From Lucinisca nassula (Eukaryota; Mollusca; Bivalvia; Lucinida; Lucinidae), in NCBI GenBank assembly GCA_963580285.1, contig OY757019.1:62702587-62766586 (forward strand): a stretch of DNA of 64,000 bases, given 5' to 3'. Below the pieces are notes generated by a model. The model saw only the letters and a list, made by a program, of their open reading frames with translations, was not told where the DNA came from and made no database searches. The first letter of the stretch is position 1. Every line of letters starts with the position of its first letter. Below, piece by piece: positions 52,688 through 64,000 of this stretch. Made by a program: the position numbers and the translations under genes.

Positions 52688-52928
52688 GAGCGCTTTGGTG
52701 CAGTGGTAGCGCATCGGATTTGTGATCAAGAGGTTGCGGGTTCGAGCCTCACGCTGACCAAAGTGGTGTGCCCTTGAGCAAGGCACTTCATCCAGATTGC
52801 TTAAAAAAGTACTGGTTACCACCCAGGAAATCCTGCTCGTAATGCTCAGATGTGAGCGAGTAGCAGTAATAGGAGAAAAAGAAACAAGAGGCCGATGGGC
52901 CTATATGCTCACCAGAGCTCAGGCGGGC
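52688..52928 (+). mobile_element. tRNA-derived SINE, copy B-1
   Basis: Duplicate of 41812-42050. Confidence 0.75.
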
Positions 52929-53617
52929 ATTGACAGCCATGTATGGTTTTAATTTATTGATTACAAAGTCTCCCAAACAAACCCCCATTTCCAAATGAGC
53001 ACCCATGTGGACTCTATATATCTGAAATATTAGGCCTTTTATGAAGTGGAGTATGGGACATGAACTCAACAGAGTCCAGGTTGGTATCACTGAATGCGTC
53101 ATATCATAAGGAACAAGAATATATTTGGTTTAGGGGTGTGGATGTGTACAGTTCCTGGGATATAAGGCCTTTTAAGCTGTGGGGGATTGTAGCATGGCCC
53201 TGGCAGACCCCAGGAAATCCAAGATTGTTGTCCTTGAATGTGTCTATCATTAAGGACCAAGAAAATATATTGTTTAGGAGTTAGGATCTGAACTGTTTCT
53301 AAGATATGAGGCCCTCTTATGAAGTGAAAAGGAGAGGAATGGCCCCTGTGGACCGCCAAGTTGGTTGTGACTGAATGTGTCTAATCACAAGGAACAAGAA
53401 TATATATGATTATGAGGTGGGGATCTTAATGGTGTCTGAGATATATGGCCTTTTATGAAGTGGAGGGACGGGCCATTGCATCACACATTGCCCTAGCACA
53501 GAGATCCCAGGCTGATGTGACTGAATGAGTCTTATCATAAGGAACACAAATACACATGCGTAAGGGGTGGGGATCTGAGCTGTTTCTGAGAAATATGACA
53601 TTTTATGAAATGGAGGG

Positions 53618-53870
53618 GTGGCGCGTGGCCCTCTTTGGTGCAGTGGTAGCGCATCGGATTTGTGATCGAGAGGTTGCGGGTTCGAGCCTCACGCTGGCAA
53701 AAGTGGTGTGCCCTTGAGCAAGGTACTTCATCCACATTGCTTAAAAAGTAATGGTAAGCACCCAGGAAATCCTGCTCGTGATGCTCAGATGTGAGCGAGT
53801 AGCAGTAATAGGAGAAAAAGAAACAAGAGGCCCATGGGCCACTATGCTCACCTGAGCTCAGGCGGGTACT
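53618..53870 (+). mobile_element. tRNA-derived SINE, copy B-2, in satellite
   Basis: Duplicate of 42744-42990. Confidence 0.7.
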
Positions 53871-54409
53871 GCCCACTGGTCGCCATGTTTGGTTTAAAAA
53901 GATTATAAAGTCTCCCAAACGAACCACCATTTCCAAATGAGCACCCATGTGGACTCTGTATCTGAAATATTAGGCCTTTTATGAAGTGGAGGGTGGGACA
54001 TGGACCAAACAGAGCCCAGGTTGGTATCACTGAATGCGTCTTATCATAAGGAGGGGTTGGAGCATGGTCCTGTCAGACCCCAGGAAATCCAAGATTGTTG
54101 TCCTTGAATTTGTCTTATCATTAAGGACCAAGAAAATATATTGTTTATGAGTTAGGATCTGAACTGTTTCTGAGATATGAGGCCCTCTTTTGAAGTGAAA
54201 CGGAGAGGAATGGCCCACGTGGACCATCAAGTTGGTGTGACTGAATGTGTCTTATCACAAGGAACAAGAATATATATGATTATGAGGTGGGGTATCTTAG
54301 TGGTGGCTGAGATATGTGGCCTTTTATGAAGTGGAGGGACGGGCCATGGCATTACACATTGCCCTAGCACAAAGAGACCCTAGGTTGATGTGACTGAATG
54401 AGTCTTATA

Positions 54410-55140
54410 GTCTGAATGAAGCTTTTAGCTCTACTTCTAGATATTTAGATGATTTATTAAATATTGATAATACCTATTTTGATGGTTTGATCAGTCAGAT
54501 TTACCCCCTAGAACTTCAGTTAAATAAAGCAAATTCTTCTGATACCGAGGCCCCGTTTTTGGATTTACATCTATCTATTGTAGATGGATTTGATTCGTGC
54601 AAAATTTATGATAAACGCGATGACTTTGATTTTGAGATTGTAAATTTTCCTTTTTTGGATGGTGATGTTCCTCGTGCGCCATCCTATGGCGTTTATATTT
54701 CGCAATTAATTCGATTTGCTAGAGTGTGTAGTCATGTAACTGACTTCAACACTCGTAATAAATTATTAACGGCTAAACTCCTTAATCAGGGTTATCGGTA
54801 CCATAAACTACGCAAAGCCTTTTCAAAATTTTATAGACGCCATTCTGATTTAATTTCAAAATTCAATATTGGACTTAAATCTCTTCTGCAACAAGGTCTA
54901 TCGGAACCCGAATTTTATGGTGACTTAGCATATAAATTCAGAAAAATATATAACCGCAATGACTTCAGCACCCAATTTCGTAAAATCATTCTTCGATATA
55001 AAAAGATTTGGTACAACATGGATACTATACGACAGACTGCATGCATGGTAGTTAACCCAATCACGGTTGGCAACTTTGCTTCCCTCTTTAATTGCACGCC
55101 GGTGGGTCAGGCCTCAGATTCTATGACGGCTCCAACGTAA
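54410..55140 (+). CDS. RT fragment with YLDD catalytic motif, Penelope-like
   Basis: The frame is open from the insertion edge: SLNEAFSSTSRYLDDLLNIDNTYFDGLISQIYP, with YLDD at 54442-54453 as the palm metal-binding motif, then the thumb region shared with 1096-1719. Stop TAA at 55138-55140. About 243 codons, no start codon; fingers and most of the palm are missing. The frame is unbroken, so the insertion is fairly young. Confidence 0.7.
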
Positions 55141-55703
55141 AGGCTTATTGAAAATTAGAGAGATAATGTCGGTTGGTGCCTGATGCTCTGTCATTGGTCG
55201 GGCTCATCGGAGTCTAACTGTTGGTTTTCTTTTGCTCCAGCATTTCAGTGGTTTCTTGCTGTCGAGTCCTCACCGTTGTCTCACCTCTGTGGTTCTTTGA
55301 TTTTTGTGTTCACGGAGATGTTGCACTGATGAGTTAGGAGGCCTTCATGCGGACTGAACAAATTATTTGTCTAAATCGCGACGGAAGTAAGGGCGAGGAT
55401 TGTGGCCACGTAAAATCGATTTAAGCCCCCCAGTGGAAATCTTCCACTGACCGTTCCAATGCGGCTCTTCTGTGGCGATTTATTTATGCTGTTGTTTGTT
55501 ACTTACTGTGTGTATCCCTTGTGTCTTTTGGTTTTGGATGGCCATATGGCCATTTTGTGGGAAAGTAACTGTCCTTATGGCCTTCCTTTGTTTAGGTTTC
55601 CATTATGGTCTGGTCGCTTAATGTTTGTATTTCTTTCCCTCTGGTGTCTTTTATGGGTGGAGTAAGTTAATTGTATCAATTCCTGATCTTTGTTTGACTT
55701 CTA
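54410..55703 (+). mobile_element. Penelope-like RT element, 5'-truncated, with 6-bp target duplication
   Basis: Flanked by CTTATA at 54404-54409 and 55704-55709. The empty site is visible in the satellite at 56406-56425 ('tgaatgagtcttataataag'). 1294 bp: RT C-terminal half (54410-55140), then the conserved tail. About 93-95% like 1093-2289. Confidence 0.85.
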
Positions 55704-56497
55704 CTTATAATAAGGAACACAAATACACATGCATAAGGGGTGGGGATCTGAGCAGTTTCTGAGATATATGGCATTTTATGAAATGGATGAGTAGGGCATG
55801 GCCCTGGCGCACCCCAGGAGACCCCTAGGTTTGAATCACTGAATGCGTCTTATCATAAGGCACAAGAATATATATGGATTAGGGGTGGGGATCTAAACGG
55901 TTTCTGAGATATTAGGCCTTTTATGAATAGAGGGGGTGGGGCATGGCCCGGGCACATCCCAGGGGACCACTGGATGCGCCCTATCATAAGGAACAAGAAT
56001 ATATATGGTTTAGGGGTGTGGATGTGTACAGGTCCTGATATATAAGGCCTTTTAATCTGTGGAGGGGTTGGAGCATGGCCCTGTCAGACCCCAGGAAATC
56101 CAGGATTGTTGTCCTTGTATTTGTCTTATCATTAAGGACCAAGAAAATATATTGTTTATGAGTTAGGATCTGAACTGTTTCTGAGATATGAGGCCCTCTT
56201 TTGAAGTGAAACGGAGAGGAATGGCCCATGTGGACCATCAAGTTGGTGTGACTGAATGTGTCTTATCACAAGGAAAAAGAATATATATGATTATGAGGTG
56301 GGGATCTTAGTGGTGTCTGAGATATATGGCCTTTTATGAAGTGGAGGGACGGGCCATGGCATTACACATTGCCCTAGCACAAAGAGACCCTAGGTTGATG
56401 TGACTGAATGAGTCTTATAATAAGGAACACAAATACACATGCGTAAGGGATGGGGATCTGAGCAGTTTCTGAGATATATGACATTTTATGAAATGGA

Positions 56498-56755
56498 GGG
56501 GTGGCGCGTGGCCCTCTTTGGTGCAGTGGTAGCGCATCGGATTTGCGATCGAGAGGTAGCGGGTTCGAGCCTCACGCTTACCAAAGTGGTGTGCCCTTGA
56601 GCCAGGCACTTCATCCACATTGCTTAAAAAAGTAATGGTTACCACCCAGGAAATCCTGCTCGTGATGCTCAGATGTGAGCGAGTAGCAGTATTAGGAGAA
56701 AAAGAAACAAGAGGCCCATGGGCCACTATGCTCACCAGAGCTCAGGCGGGTACTG
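56498..56755 (+). mobile_element. tRNA-derived SINE, copy B-3, in satellite
   Basis: Nearly identical to 43228-43490. Confidence 0.7.
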
Positions 56756-58255
56756 CCCACTGGTCGTCATGTTTGGTTTTAATTTATTGATAATTAAGTC
56801 TCCCAAACGGAACCCCATTTCCAAATGAGCATCCTTGTAGACTCTGTAACTGAAATATTAGGCCTTTTATGAAGTTGAGGGGTGGGACATGGACCCAACA
56901 GAGCCAGGGTTGGTGTCACTGAATGCGTCTTATCATTAGGAACAAGAATATATATGGTTTAGGGGTGAGGATGTGTACAGTTCCTGAGATATAAGGCCTT
57001 TAAAGCTGTGGAGGGGTTTGAGCATGGCCCTGGCAGACCCCAGGAAATCCAAGATTATTGTCCTTGAATTTGTCTTATCATTAAGGACCAAGAAAATATA
57101 TTGTTAAGGAGTTAGGATCTGAACTGTTTCTGAGATATGAGGCCCTCTTATGAAGTGAAAAGGCGAGTAATGGCCCCTGTGGACCACCAAGTTGGTGTGA
57201 CTGAATGTGTCTAATCACAAGGAACAAGAATTTATATGATTATGAGGTAGGGATCTTAATGGTGTCTGAGATATATGGCCTTTTATGAAGTGGAGGGGCG
57301 GGCCATGGCATCACACATTGACCTAGCACAAAGAGATGTGACTGAATGAGTATTATCATAAGGAATACAAATATACATGCATAAGGGGTGGGGATCTGAG
57401 CAGTTTCTGAGATATATGGCATTTTATGAAATGGATGAGTAGGGCAAGGCCCTGGCGCACCCCAGGAGACCCCTAGGTTGGAACCACTGAATGCGTCTTA
57501 TCATAAGGCAAAAGAATATATATGGATTAGGGGTGGGGATCTAAACGGTTTCTGAGATATTAGGCCTTTTATGAATAGAGGGGGTCGGGCATGGCCCGGG
57601 CACATCCCAGGGGACCACCAGGTTGCTGTAACTGAATGCGTCTTATCATAAGAAACAAGAATATATATGGTTTTGGGCTTAGGATGTGAAAGGTTTCTGA
57701 GATATATCGCCTTTTATGAAGTGGAGTTGGGGGTATGGCTCCGGCGCACCCCTGGAGACCCCATCGGTTGGAATCACTGAATGCGTCTTATCATAAGGAA
57801 CAAGAATATATATGGCTTAGGGATGGGGATCTGAACGGTTTCTGAGATATTGGGCCTTTTATGAAGTGGAGGGGGTTGTGCATGGCCTGGGTACACCCCA
57901 GAGGACACCCTGGTTGGTGTGACTGAATGCGTTTTATCATAAGAAACAAGAATATATACTGTTTTGGGGTGGGGATCTGAAAGGTTTCTGAGATATATCC
58001 CCTTTTATGAAGTGGAGGGGTGGGGTATGGCCCCGGCGCACCCCGGGAGACACCTAGGTTGATATCACTGAATGCGTCTTATCATAAGAAACAAGAATAT
58101 ATATGGTTTAGGGGTGGGGATCTGAACGGTTTCTAAGATAATTGGCCTTTTACGAAGTGGAGGGGGTGGGGCATGACCCGCGCACATCCCAGGGGACCCA
58201 AAGGTTGGTGTCACTGAATGTGTCTTATCATAAGAAAAAAGAATATTTGTTGTAA

Positions 58256-61200
58256 CACTCCTCCCCACTTAGTCTTATGGCTAATTGCTGTCAGGATTAA
58301 AAGCCGACTGTTATTTCTGAGTGGGAGAAGATTCCTACAATATATTTAGTGGGTCCGCCTGGGTCGGACGGATTGCGGTGAAGGATCTGAAGTAATAAGC
58401 AACAAAGGAGTTCATTTCAACAATTTTACCCATGAGTAGGTTCTTTTTAGTTCATGAGAAATAATACAGCACAAATATAAACTAATAAAGTATCCCTACT
58501 AAAGGGGGTCTTTCAAGGTATAGGAAATTTGCACTGGTTTCTGCCCACGCTTGGATTTTGATGAAATTATGCACAATAATTGCCATGGGTATAACCATTA
58601 TAATTACGATGCATTCACTTTTAAATTTCATTTCCGTAGTAAATTTATTACATATTTTATGAAGTCTCTATCACAACAGAGAGTACTTTCATATAAACTT
58701 GTCTACAGTATTCAGATATTCGTATATCTAATGCTGCTATGTTTTATGAATTAAAGCCATATTTGGTGAGTTAGTTGATACTATGAATGACCTCACATGT
58801 CTAGTAATAGTGGCTGGGCATTCAGTTTTCTTTGATGGTGTCCCCATATTTCAGCTCCTATTTTTGTATTCATTAAAATGTTATATGCATTTTTACCATG
58901 TTCCAGTTTTTGTCAAGATACCATTTCAGCATAAAAACTACCCACATATCTTTGGAACATGTTGATGAATTTTCATGGAAATTGAGGGCCGGTAACATTG
59001 TGTTTTAACACACTAAATACTGATAGTCCTGATTCAGCAAAATGTGAAATTATATGATTATCCTGTTTTGGTCATGCTATTTAATAATACTTTACTATTG
59101 CTTTCAATTTGGATGGCTATAGTATAGTATGGTTTGTGTAAGTAGTTCATAGCATAATTATAAGTATTATTTCAAAACATCCATTTCAGTAAATTTGTCC
59201 CCTATGGAACAAACTATTTTGTCTACAGCAATATACAGCAAAGGTTTTGATGACAAACGTCATCAAACACATCCATGTAATCATGTGCACAGTTTTCTTT
59301 CTGTCTTTCTTGTCCAATTTGGTAATGGTGCTAAGGTGATGTTTAGATTTAACATTCAAATCGACAACATACCAGTCACTTTAGCTGTTGCTTCAGATTT
59401 TGTGAGATTTGTTATCCGACTCCAGATAAATGACTCTCAAGTCAAACTGTTGTTTGTTTATTTAACCCTAACTGTCCATTTAAAAAGAAAGGTTTACTCT
59501 AGGGAAAATCAATAACACTTGAGATTACTTTTCCTGGACATTAAGTTTTCAGAATTTGTATCTGCATAGGCGCTAGCCAATCTATCTTTTTGTATAGCCC
59601 CTATGAACGAACTCAAACGGCTACCTGAAGCTGTATTCCTAAGCAATTTGACTTTGCTTTTAGAATTCACATGGTCGTACATTTGTCAGTGTTCCAAAAC
59701 TTATGTGATCATGATTGTGTTGTCTATATATTTGTATAGGTCTTTCACTTCATTTACCTATCTCATCAGTTGTTTCAGTAATTACAAAGCACATTATGTA
59801 AGGTATCAAGAAGCATTTAAACTGTTGATAATAATCACATAGGATTTTAAACTATTTTCAGTAAATACATTGTGATGCTTTTTCTGTCCAAACACTGCAA
59901 TGCTCTTTCTAAGCTGAGAGATACATTGCACAGGAATATACTGGTAATAATTAATGAACAAAAAGCAAGCAAGAACAGTGCTTTAAAAAACAACAATGAA
60001 CTTGCATTCAGCAGAAACATTCAAGACGTGGTTGAAAGTTTTACGACCAGAAAAAAATACTAAAAGCTCGGTTCCGATAAATTAACCTCTACATTGACAA
60101 AGTAAATAGAAAAAATAAGACACTAAAGAAATGTCAACAATTACAATACCAATGCAGAAAAGAGACATATTTATGCATGTATACTATAAGGAAGGAAACT
60201 GTTTCTCTCCCTGTCCAATAGCAAAATTTCTCTAGGTCATGTAATAGCTTTGTCTACACCAAATATTCTGCGCCTCATCCATCAATGATATCTTTTGCAA
60301 CAGAAACTCAATATCACTGACATTTCAATTTTTGGAAATACTAACCAATAATTACTGTATCGTAATCTGGCCATGGATTTATCAACAGAACTATTTTTAC
60401 TAGTAACAACAAACCACTGACCATTGCGTCCTTGCATACCAGCTTGGTTTGGAAATGAAAATAATGGATCTCCTTGCCTTACACCAATTTGAGTAGCATG
60501 ACTTATGCAAAGTCATTAAATAAAGTTGCACATGTTAACAATAATTTTTCTGCTAATAAAAAAGCAATATATGTTGTTAAGCCTAATTTGTTGATTAGAA
60601 TACCTTTTGATTTAGTGTTTTACTATCCACTATTTTGGATAGATCATAGTGTATAAATGAAAGGAAAATATCAGAAATTCATGAAATTTTAATAGTTTCT
60701 AAGCTAGATCAGCTCAATATATATTCATTTTGATTTGTAAAATCTCATTTTTATTACGTAAGTGTTACGAATTGCCTTCTTGTCAGGTTCTTCGATGATT
60801 TAAATAAAATAGTAAATTTTGCAGAAACGACTTACATCCATTAAAGGTGTAAAACTACAGTGTTACCGGTTTCGGATTTTCATGAAACTTGGCATAGCTA
60901 AAGAAGATACATATGGCAAGTTTTCCTAGCAAAATGAAATCTTGACAAAGACTAGAACTAGAAAATATTTATCTTAGGGATTGAATTTTGATAATTTTTT
61001 TAAAATTTTAATTAAAAAATGAGATTTTTGATAATTATTTTATCAGAAAATGTAAACTTTAATTAATTCAAAAAGTTTTTTAGTATCAAAGGATAGCCTA
61101 TGGAGTTCTGCATTCACTCCAGTTCACAGATCTTGAAACTAAATAAAACATAAGATTTAAGACGCACTAATTAAGAGACAGACACCAGCTCATGGAGGGA

Positions 61201-61740
61201 GTCAGTAAGAGTGGCCTCCTGAGTCCTACTTTGATTTATATAATTTATTAAATACATTTTTATAGGTTATATATGCTGAGTTATTAATATACAAAGTTTA
61301 AAGAAAAAACATGCATGGGCACAAATGAAAGACCCCCTTTACATTATTAAGATTGTCTGAGGTCCTTAACATTAAGAGCTAGATCTATTTAAAACTTCAT
61401 GCTCGAATCATGACGCCCATATTAACAATGGTGGAATAATCCCAAAGTTTTCATTCAAGTCAAAATATCTGTGGTAGAGAGAAGTGCACCATTTGTAGTT
61501 ATCTAGTGTAGCTTTTTGAATAGATTTAAGCAAGTTAGATTAGGTTCTGGTAGCTCTCATAGCTAAAAAATGCAAATAAAACAAGCCGGTTGTTTTATGG
61601 AGTATTACGCCTTCACGCCCTCACGCCTGCAAAACAGAACGCCCTTACGCCCCCAAATCCAAAGTATCAAAACACTAAGTTATTTACCTTGCCAAAAGGC
61701 TTGCAAGATGCCATCTGTAATCTGAATAATATCTCAGTAA
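58256..61740. other. AT-rich region without a supported gene
   Basis: Frames up to 106 codons (59195-59515) show no recognisable domain, and none has splice or neighbour support. A short 'acgcc' rich run is at 61610-61655 ('cgccttcacgccctcacgcc'). Could hold introns or regulatory DNA of a host gene. Confidence 0.35.
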
Positions 61741-62045
61741 GTCAATGATAATGTACAATAGAAGACGTGGGGTTTGCCTGATCTGGCGTTGTCGTCTGTC
61801 TCTGAATTTCGGCGGAGAGCCAACCTGATTCCTTTTTCTGGGGTGGAAAGGTACTACGGGCGTAGTAACATGCCCTTATATAGTATTCCACCTCACGCGC
61901 CGTGTGACGTAAAAGGTCACGCGGACAAACAACATGCGGAAAGCCTCGGCTTCTTCCATAGACATCCATTAATGTTGATTGCGGTCGGAATGGCGCCCAT
62001 CAAGTCATTCATTGCAACAGAATAGGAGCACACAAAAAGCAGGCA

Positions 62046-62714
62046 TTGAGAGGTGAAGGCGGGTTGATACCCAATCAGGTATACAATGCAGAGAGCGACA
62101 ATAGGCCTGACCGAACAGAAAATGATGAAAATACGTCTGGAATTATAAACGAGCCTGCAGTAAATGAGCCAGAAATTATTGAGCCTGAGCTTGATACACC
62201 AGAGAATGTTGATGAACATACTTCATTTACAGGAAGAAAACGTAGAAAGCCAGTTCTGGCTAAGGATTATCTTTTCTCTTGCAGATCTACCATGGCGAAA
62301 ACTTAAATTACACCGAGAACTCAGTCAGTCTGCCCACCTGTTACATCTCGACCAATCTGTCCTGTCTGTAAAGAGACCGTTGGGAAAGATGAAAAGTTCG
62401 AGAGCCACTTGGTTCAGTGTGATCAGGGTAGACCAGAATGCTCCACATGCGGACAAACTTTCAAGAAGAGAGCTTACCTCATATAGCATGAACAGACCAT
62501 GTATAAACGTATTTCTACCATTACTTCTGAAAGTACAACAACAATGAAAACAGATTCTGTGGCTAATGATTCTGATGATGATTCAGACTGGCAGAGAGAG
62601 GAGCCTGGTGTATCTATTGGAGGATCCGAATCGGACAGTGATTCAGACAAGGAAAGCGAGAAAAGGGCAGACGCTTCTCCATCTTCTGGCATGGCCAAGG
62701 ATAAAGATATTTAA
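62046..62714 (+). pseudogene. C2H2 zinc-finger protein remnant with two in-frame stops
   Basis: A single reading frame of 223 codons carries only two stops, TAA at 62304-62306 and TAG at 62484-62486. Before the first: an acidic segment (EPEIIEPELDTPENVDEH) then a basic patch GRKRRKPVLAKD. Between them: two fingers, CPVCKETVGKDEKFESHLVQC and CSTCGQTFKKRAYLI, the second broken by TAG just before its His. After: a Ser/Asp/Glu-rich tail (DSDDDSDWQREE, GSESDSDSDKESEK). It looks like a recently disabled or partial copy of a nuclear DNA-binding protein. Alternatively the first stop lies in an intron; the second falls inside a finger and argues for a pseudogene. Confidence 0.6.
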
Positions 62715-62881
62715 AATCTTTTAAAGGAAAGGGTGATAAGAAAAGCAACCACCCCAGCGGTACCCATCGCTCCAAAGAAATCAAAGATAGATCAGGGGCA
62801 ATATAGTCTGAAAACGTGATCTAAAGTGTGAGAGACAAAGAAACTGAGAAATCTAATGAATAGAAGATTAGCATTAGTAAA

Positions 62882-63280
62882 ATGAAAATTGAAAGCGATG
62901 ACGAAAGAGCAGTTAATACTAAGTTTGATGCTAATGAAAAGGCTTCAGGCAAGTGTCAGTCAAAGAAACAACCTCAAGAAAGATCTCGCGCTGAGGCAAA
63001 ACTCAGTTCGAAGGAAGAATTGAAAGAAACAGATATTAAGGTGGTGTGTGATATGGAACATAATGAAACTTCATCAAAACATGTTACAAAAATCCGAGAA
63101 AATAGGGAAGTGATATATAGTGGCACTTTTGTTTGAAAGAAGCCCAAAATGGACTCAGTCCAATTGAATATTGGAGATACAGTACCCGAAGGTCGAGTGC
63201 GTACCTCTGACATACAAATTTGTGTTAGGGGCGGAGGTCATGTTGAGATTAACCTTAAATATTGTACAGATGAGAAGTAA
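62882..63280 (+). pseudogene. Charged low-complexity frame downstream of the zinc-finger remnant
   Basis: 84 codons of Lys/Glu-rich sequence (KIESDDERAVNTKFDANEK, KSSKEELKETDIKVV-type), a TGA at 63134-63136, then in-frame MDSVQLNIGDTVPEGRVRTSDIQICVRGGGHVEINLKY to TAA at about 63280. It is in a different frame from the finger remnant and probably is the distal part of the same gene. No domain named. Confidence 0.4.
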
Positions 63281-64000
63281 TCTTAACTTTTAAGTTACTG
63301 ACTATAATAAATATCCACTTGAAGGTATTTTTCATCAAAGTACTGAAGTTTTTTTAGTTTTTTTTTTTAAATCTGTAACGTTGACGACCTTAACTTTGGT
63401 CTTGTATATTAATTTTTCACAAGATAAATGATTATTTAACAACAAAGGTATGACATAAAATATTTTCCGGTTTAAAGCTACCTTGCTTATAATAATTAGA
63501 AATTGATTGGTTTGCAAAACTAAAATCATCTTATAATTTACGAAACTAGAATGAAGCAATCACACAATTCATTGGGTATCTAACTTTCTGTTTTATGTCT
63601 AGCCTCAGACCTTCACCGTTTGATACCAGCACCACACCTGTCTGATAAACCTGTCTCAGCTTGGCCTCGTATGAGACAGTCTTACTCTATCAGCAGTTCT
63701 ACTCCCAATCGAAAGGAAGGTTAGAGCCCGGCAGGCACTTGTAAGGTTGCTTGGGTCTATCAGGTCGGAGTTTTCACTGCCGCTTAGATAGCCCAATTCA
63801 CCTCACAAAGATTTACCAAAGCTCCAAAGCCACTCCGCAGTATTGGATTCCTTTGTCGATTTGTACTCTTCAAAGCCTACTCGCATTCTGCCTTATCACT
63901 GCTATGATCGCGCTTTTATACTGCCGATGACGTATCATCGGGCCATTCCCATTTCATGGACGAGTCTACCTTAGCCTAATCCGCCTGATAAGCGTCCCGC
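63281..64000. other. AT-rich then GC-balanced sequence, unassigned
   Basis: 63281-63590 is AT-rich. 63600-64000 is compositionally different and has no open frame; it could be the start of another repeat crossing the right edge. Confidence 0.35.

Larger units (their letters stand above)
52950..58255 (+). repeat. About 145-bp satellite array, copy B
   Basis: Successive 'gaatgcgt' landmarks at 57493, 57639, 57783, 57929 and 58073 give spacings of 144-146 bp. Interrupted by SINEs (53618, 56498) and the Penelope-like element (54410-55703). The array ends at 58255 where unique AT-rich DNA begins. Confidence 0.8.

Noticed and set aside
59195..59515. 106-codon ORF as a host exon
   Set aside because: No recognisable domain, composition typical of chance AT-rich frames, no convincing splice sites judged by eye.
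63600..64000. Possible rRNA or other structured RNA at the right edge
   Set aside because: Composition differs from its surroundings, but I recognise no rRNA, snRNA or tRNA landmarks.

Overview
The window reads as nuclear DNA of an invertebrate animal, most likely a marine mollusc and probably a bivalve. That is inferred from the repeat types (SINEs with a 'gacgttaaacc' 3' tail, Penelope-like and RNase H-bearing LINE retroelements, hairpin-ended 'agctcacctgagcac' repeats, retrozyme-like hammerhead repeats). I found no bacterial operon structure, no rRNA and no convincing intact host gene. Nearly everything recognisable is a mobile element or an old virus-like integration, mostly broken and nested. 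Coordinates of repeat edges are by eye and may be off by a few bases.

Left part (1-8100): a minus-strand non-LTR retrotransposon (LINE copy 1) carries a Penelope-like RT insertion at 1093-2289 and two hammerhead-ribozyme repeats at 4880-5320. Degenerate repeats follow. From 8430 to 14150 the DNA becomes GC-rich and holds the first half of a decayed Polinton/adintovirus-like element: membrane proteins, a probable capsid protein and a packaging ATPase. A second copy of the same LINE (14160-22260, minus) interrupts it, itself carrying a SINE, an element with terminal inverted repeats and a Penelope-like tail. The GC-rich element resumes at 22273-28320 with small structural-type ORFs, a DD35E integrase and a family B DNA polymerase plus SF1 helicase gene. 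Matching intergenic hairpins on both sides of the LINE support one original element of roughly 11-12 kb before decay.

Middle and right (33940-58250): a tandem duplication dominates. Each copy has, in order, an array of type I hammerhead ribozyme repeats (about 385 bp unit), a Ty3/Arc/PNMA-like gag ORF, a -1 frameshift signal, a retropepsin ORF, a 755-bp block that truncates the element, a tRNA-derived SINE, microsatellites, a SINE cluster, a 26-bp minisatellite and a ~145-bp satellite interrupted by further tRNA-derived SINEs. Copy B also has a Penelope-like RT insertion with a 6-bp target duplication. No RT or integrase follows the protease in either copy, so both are incomplete.

The right end (58255-64000) is AT-rich and mostly unreadable, except for a C2H2 zinc-finger gene remnant at 62046-62714 and a charged downstream frame.

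The most interesting system is the hammerhead array placed 200 bp upstream of a Gag-protease unit with a textbook frameshift site. The second most interesting is the split Polinton-like integration.
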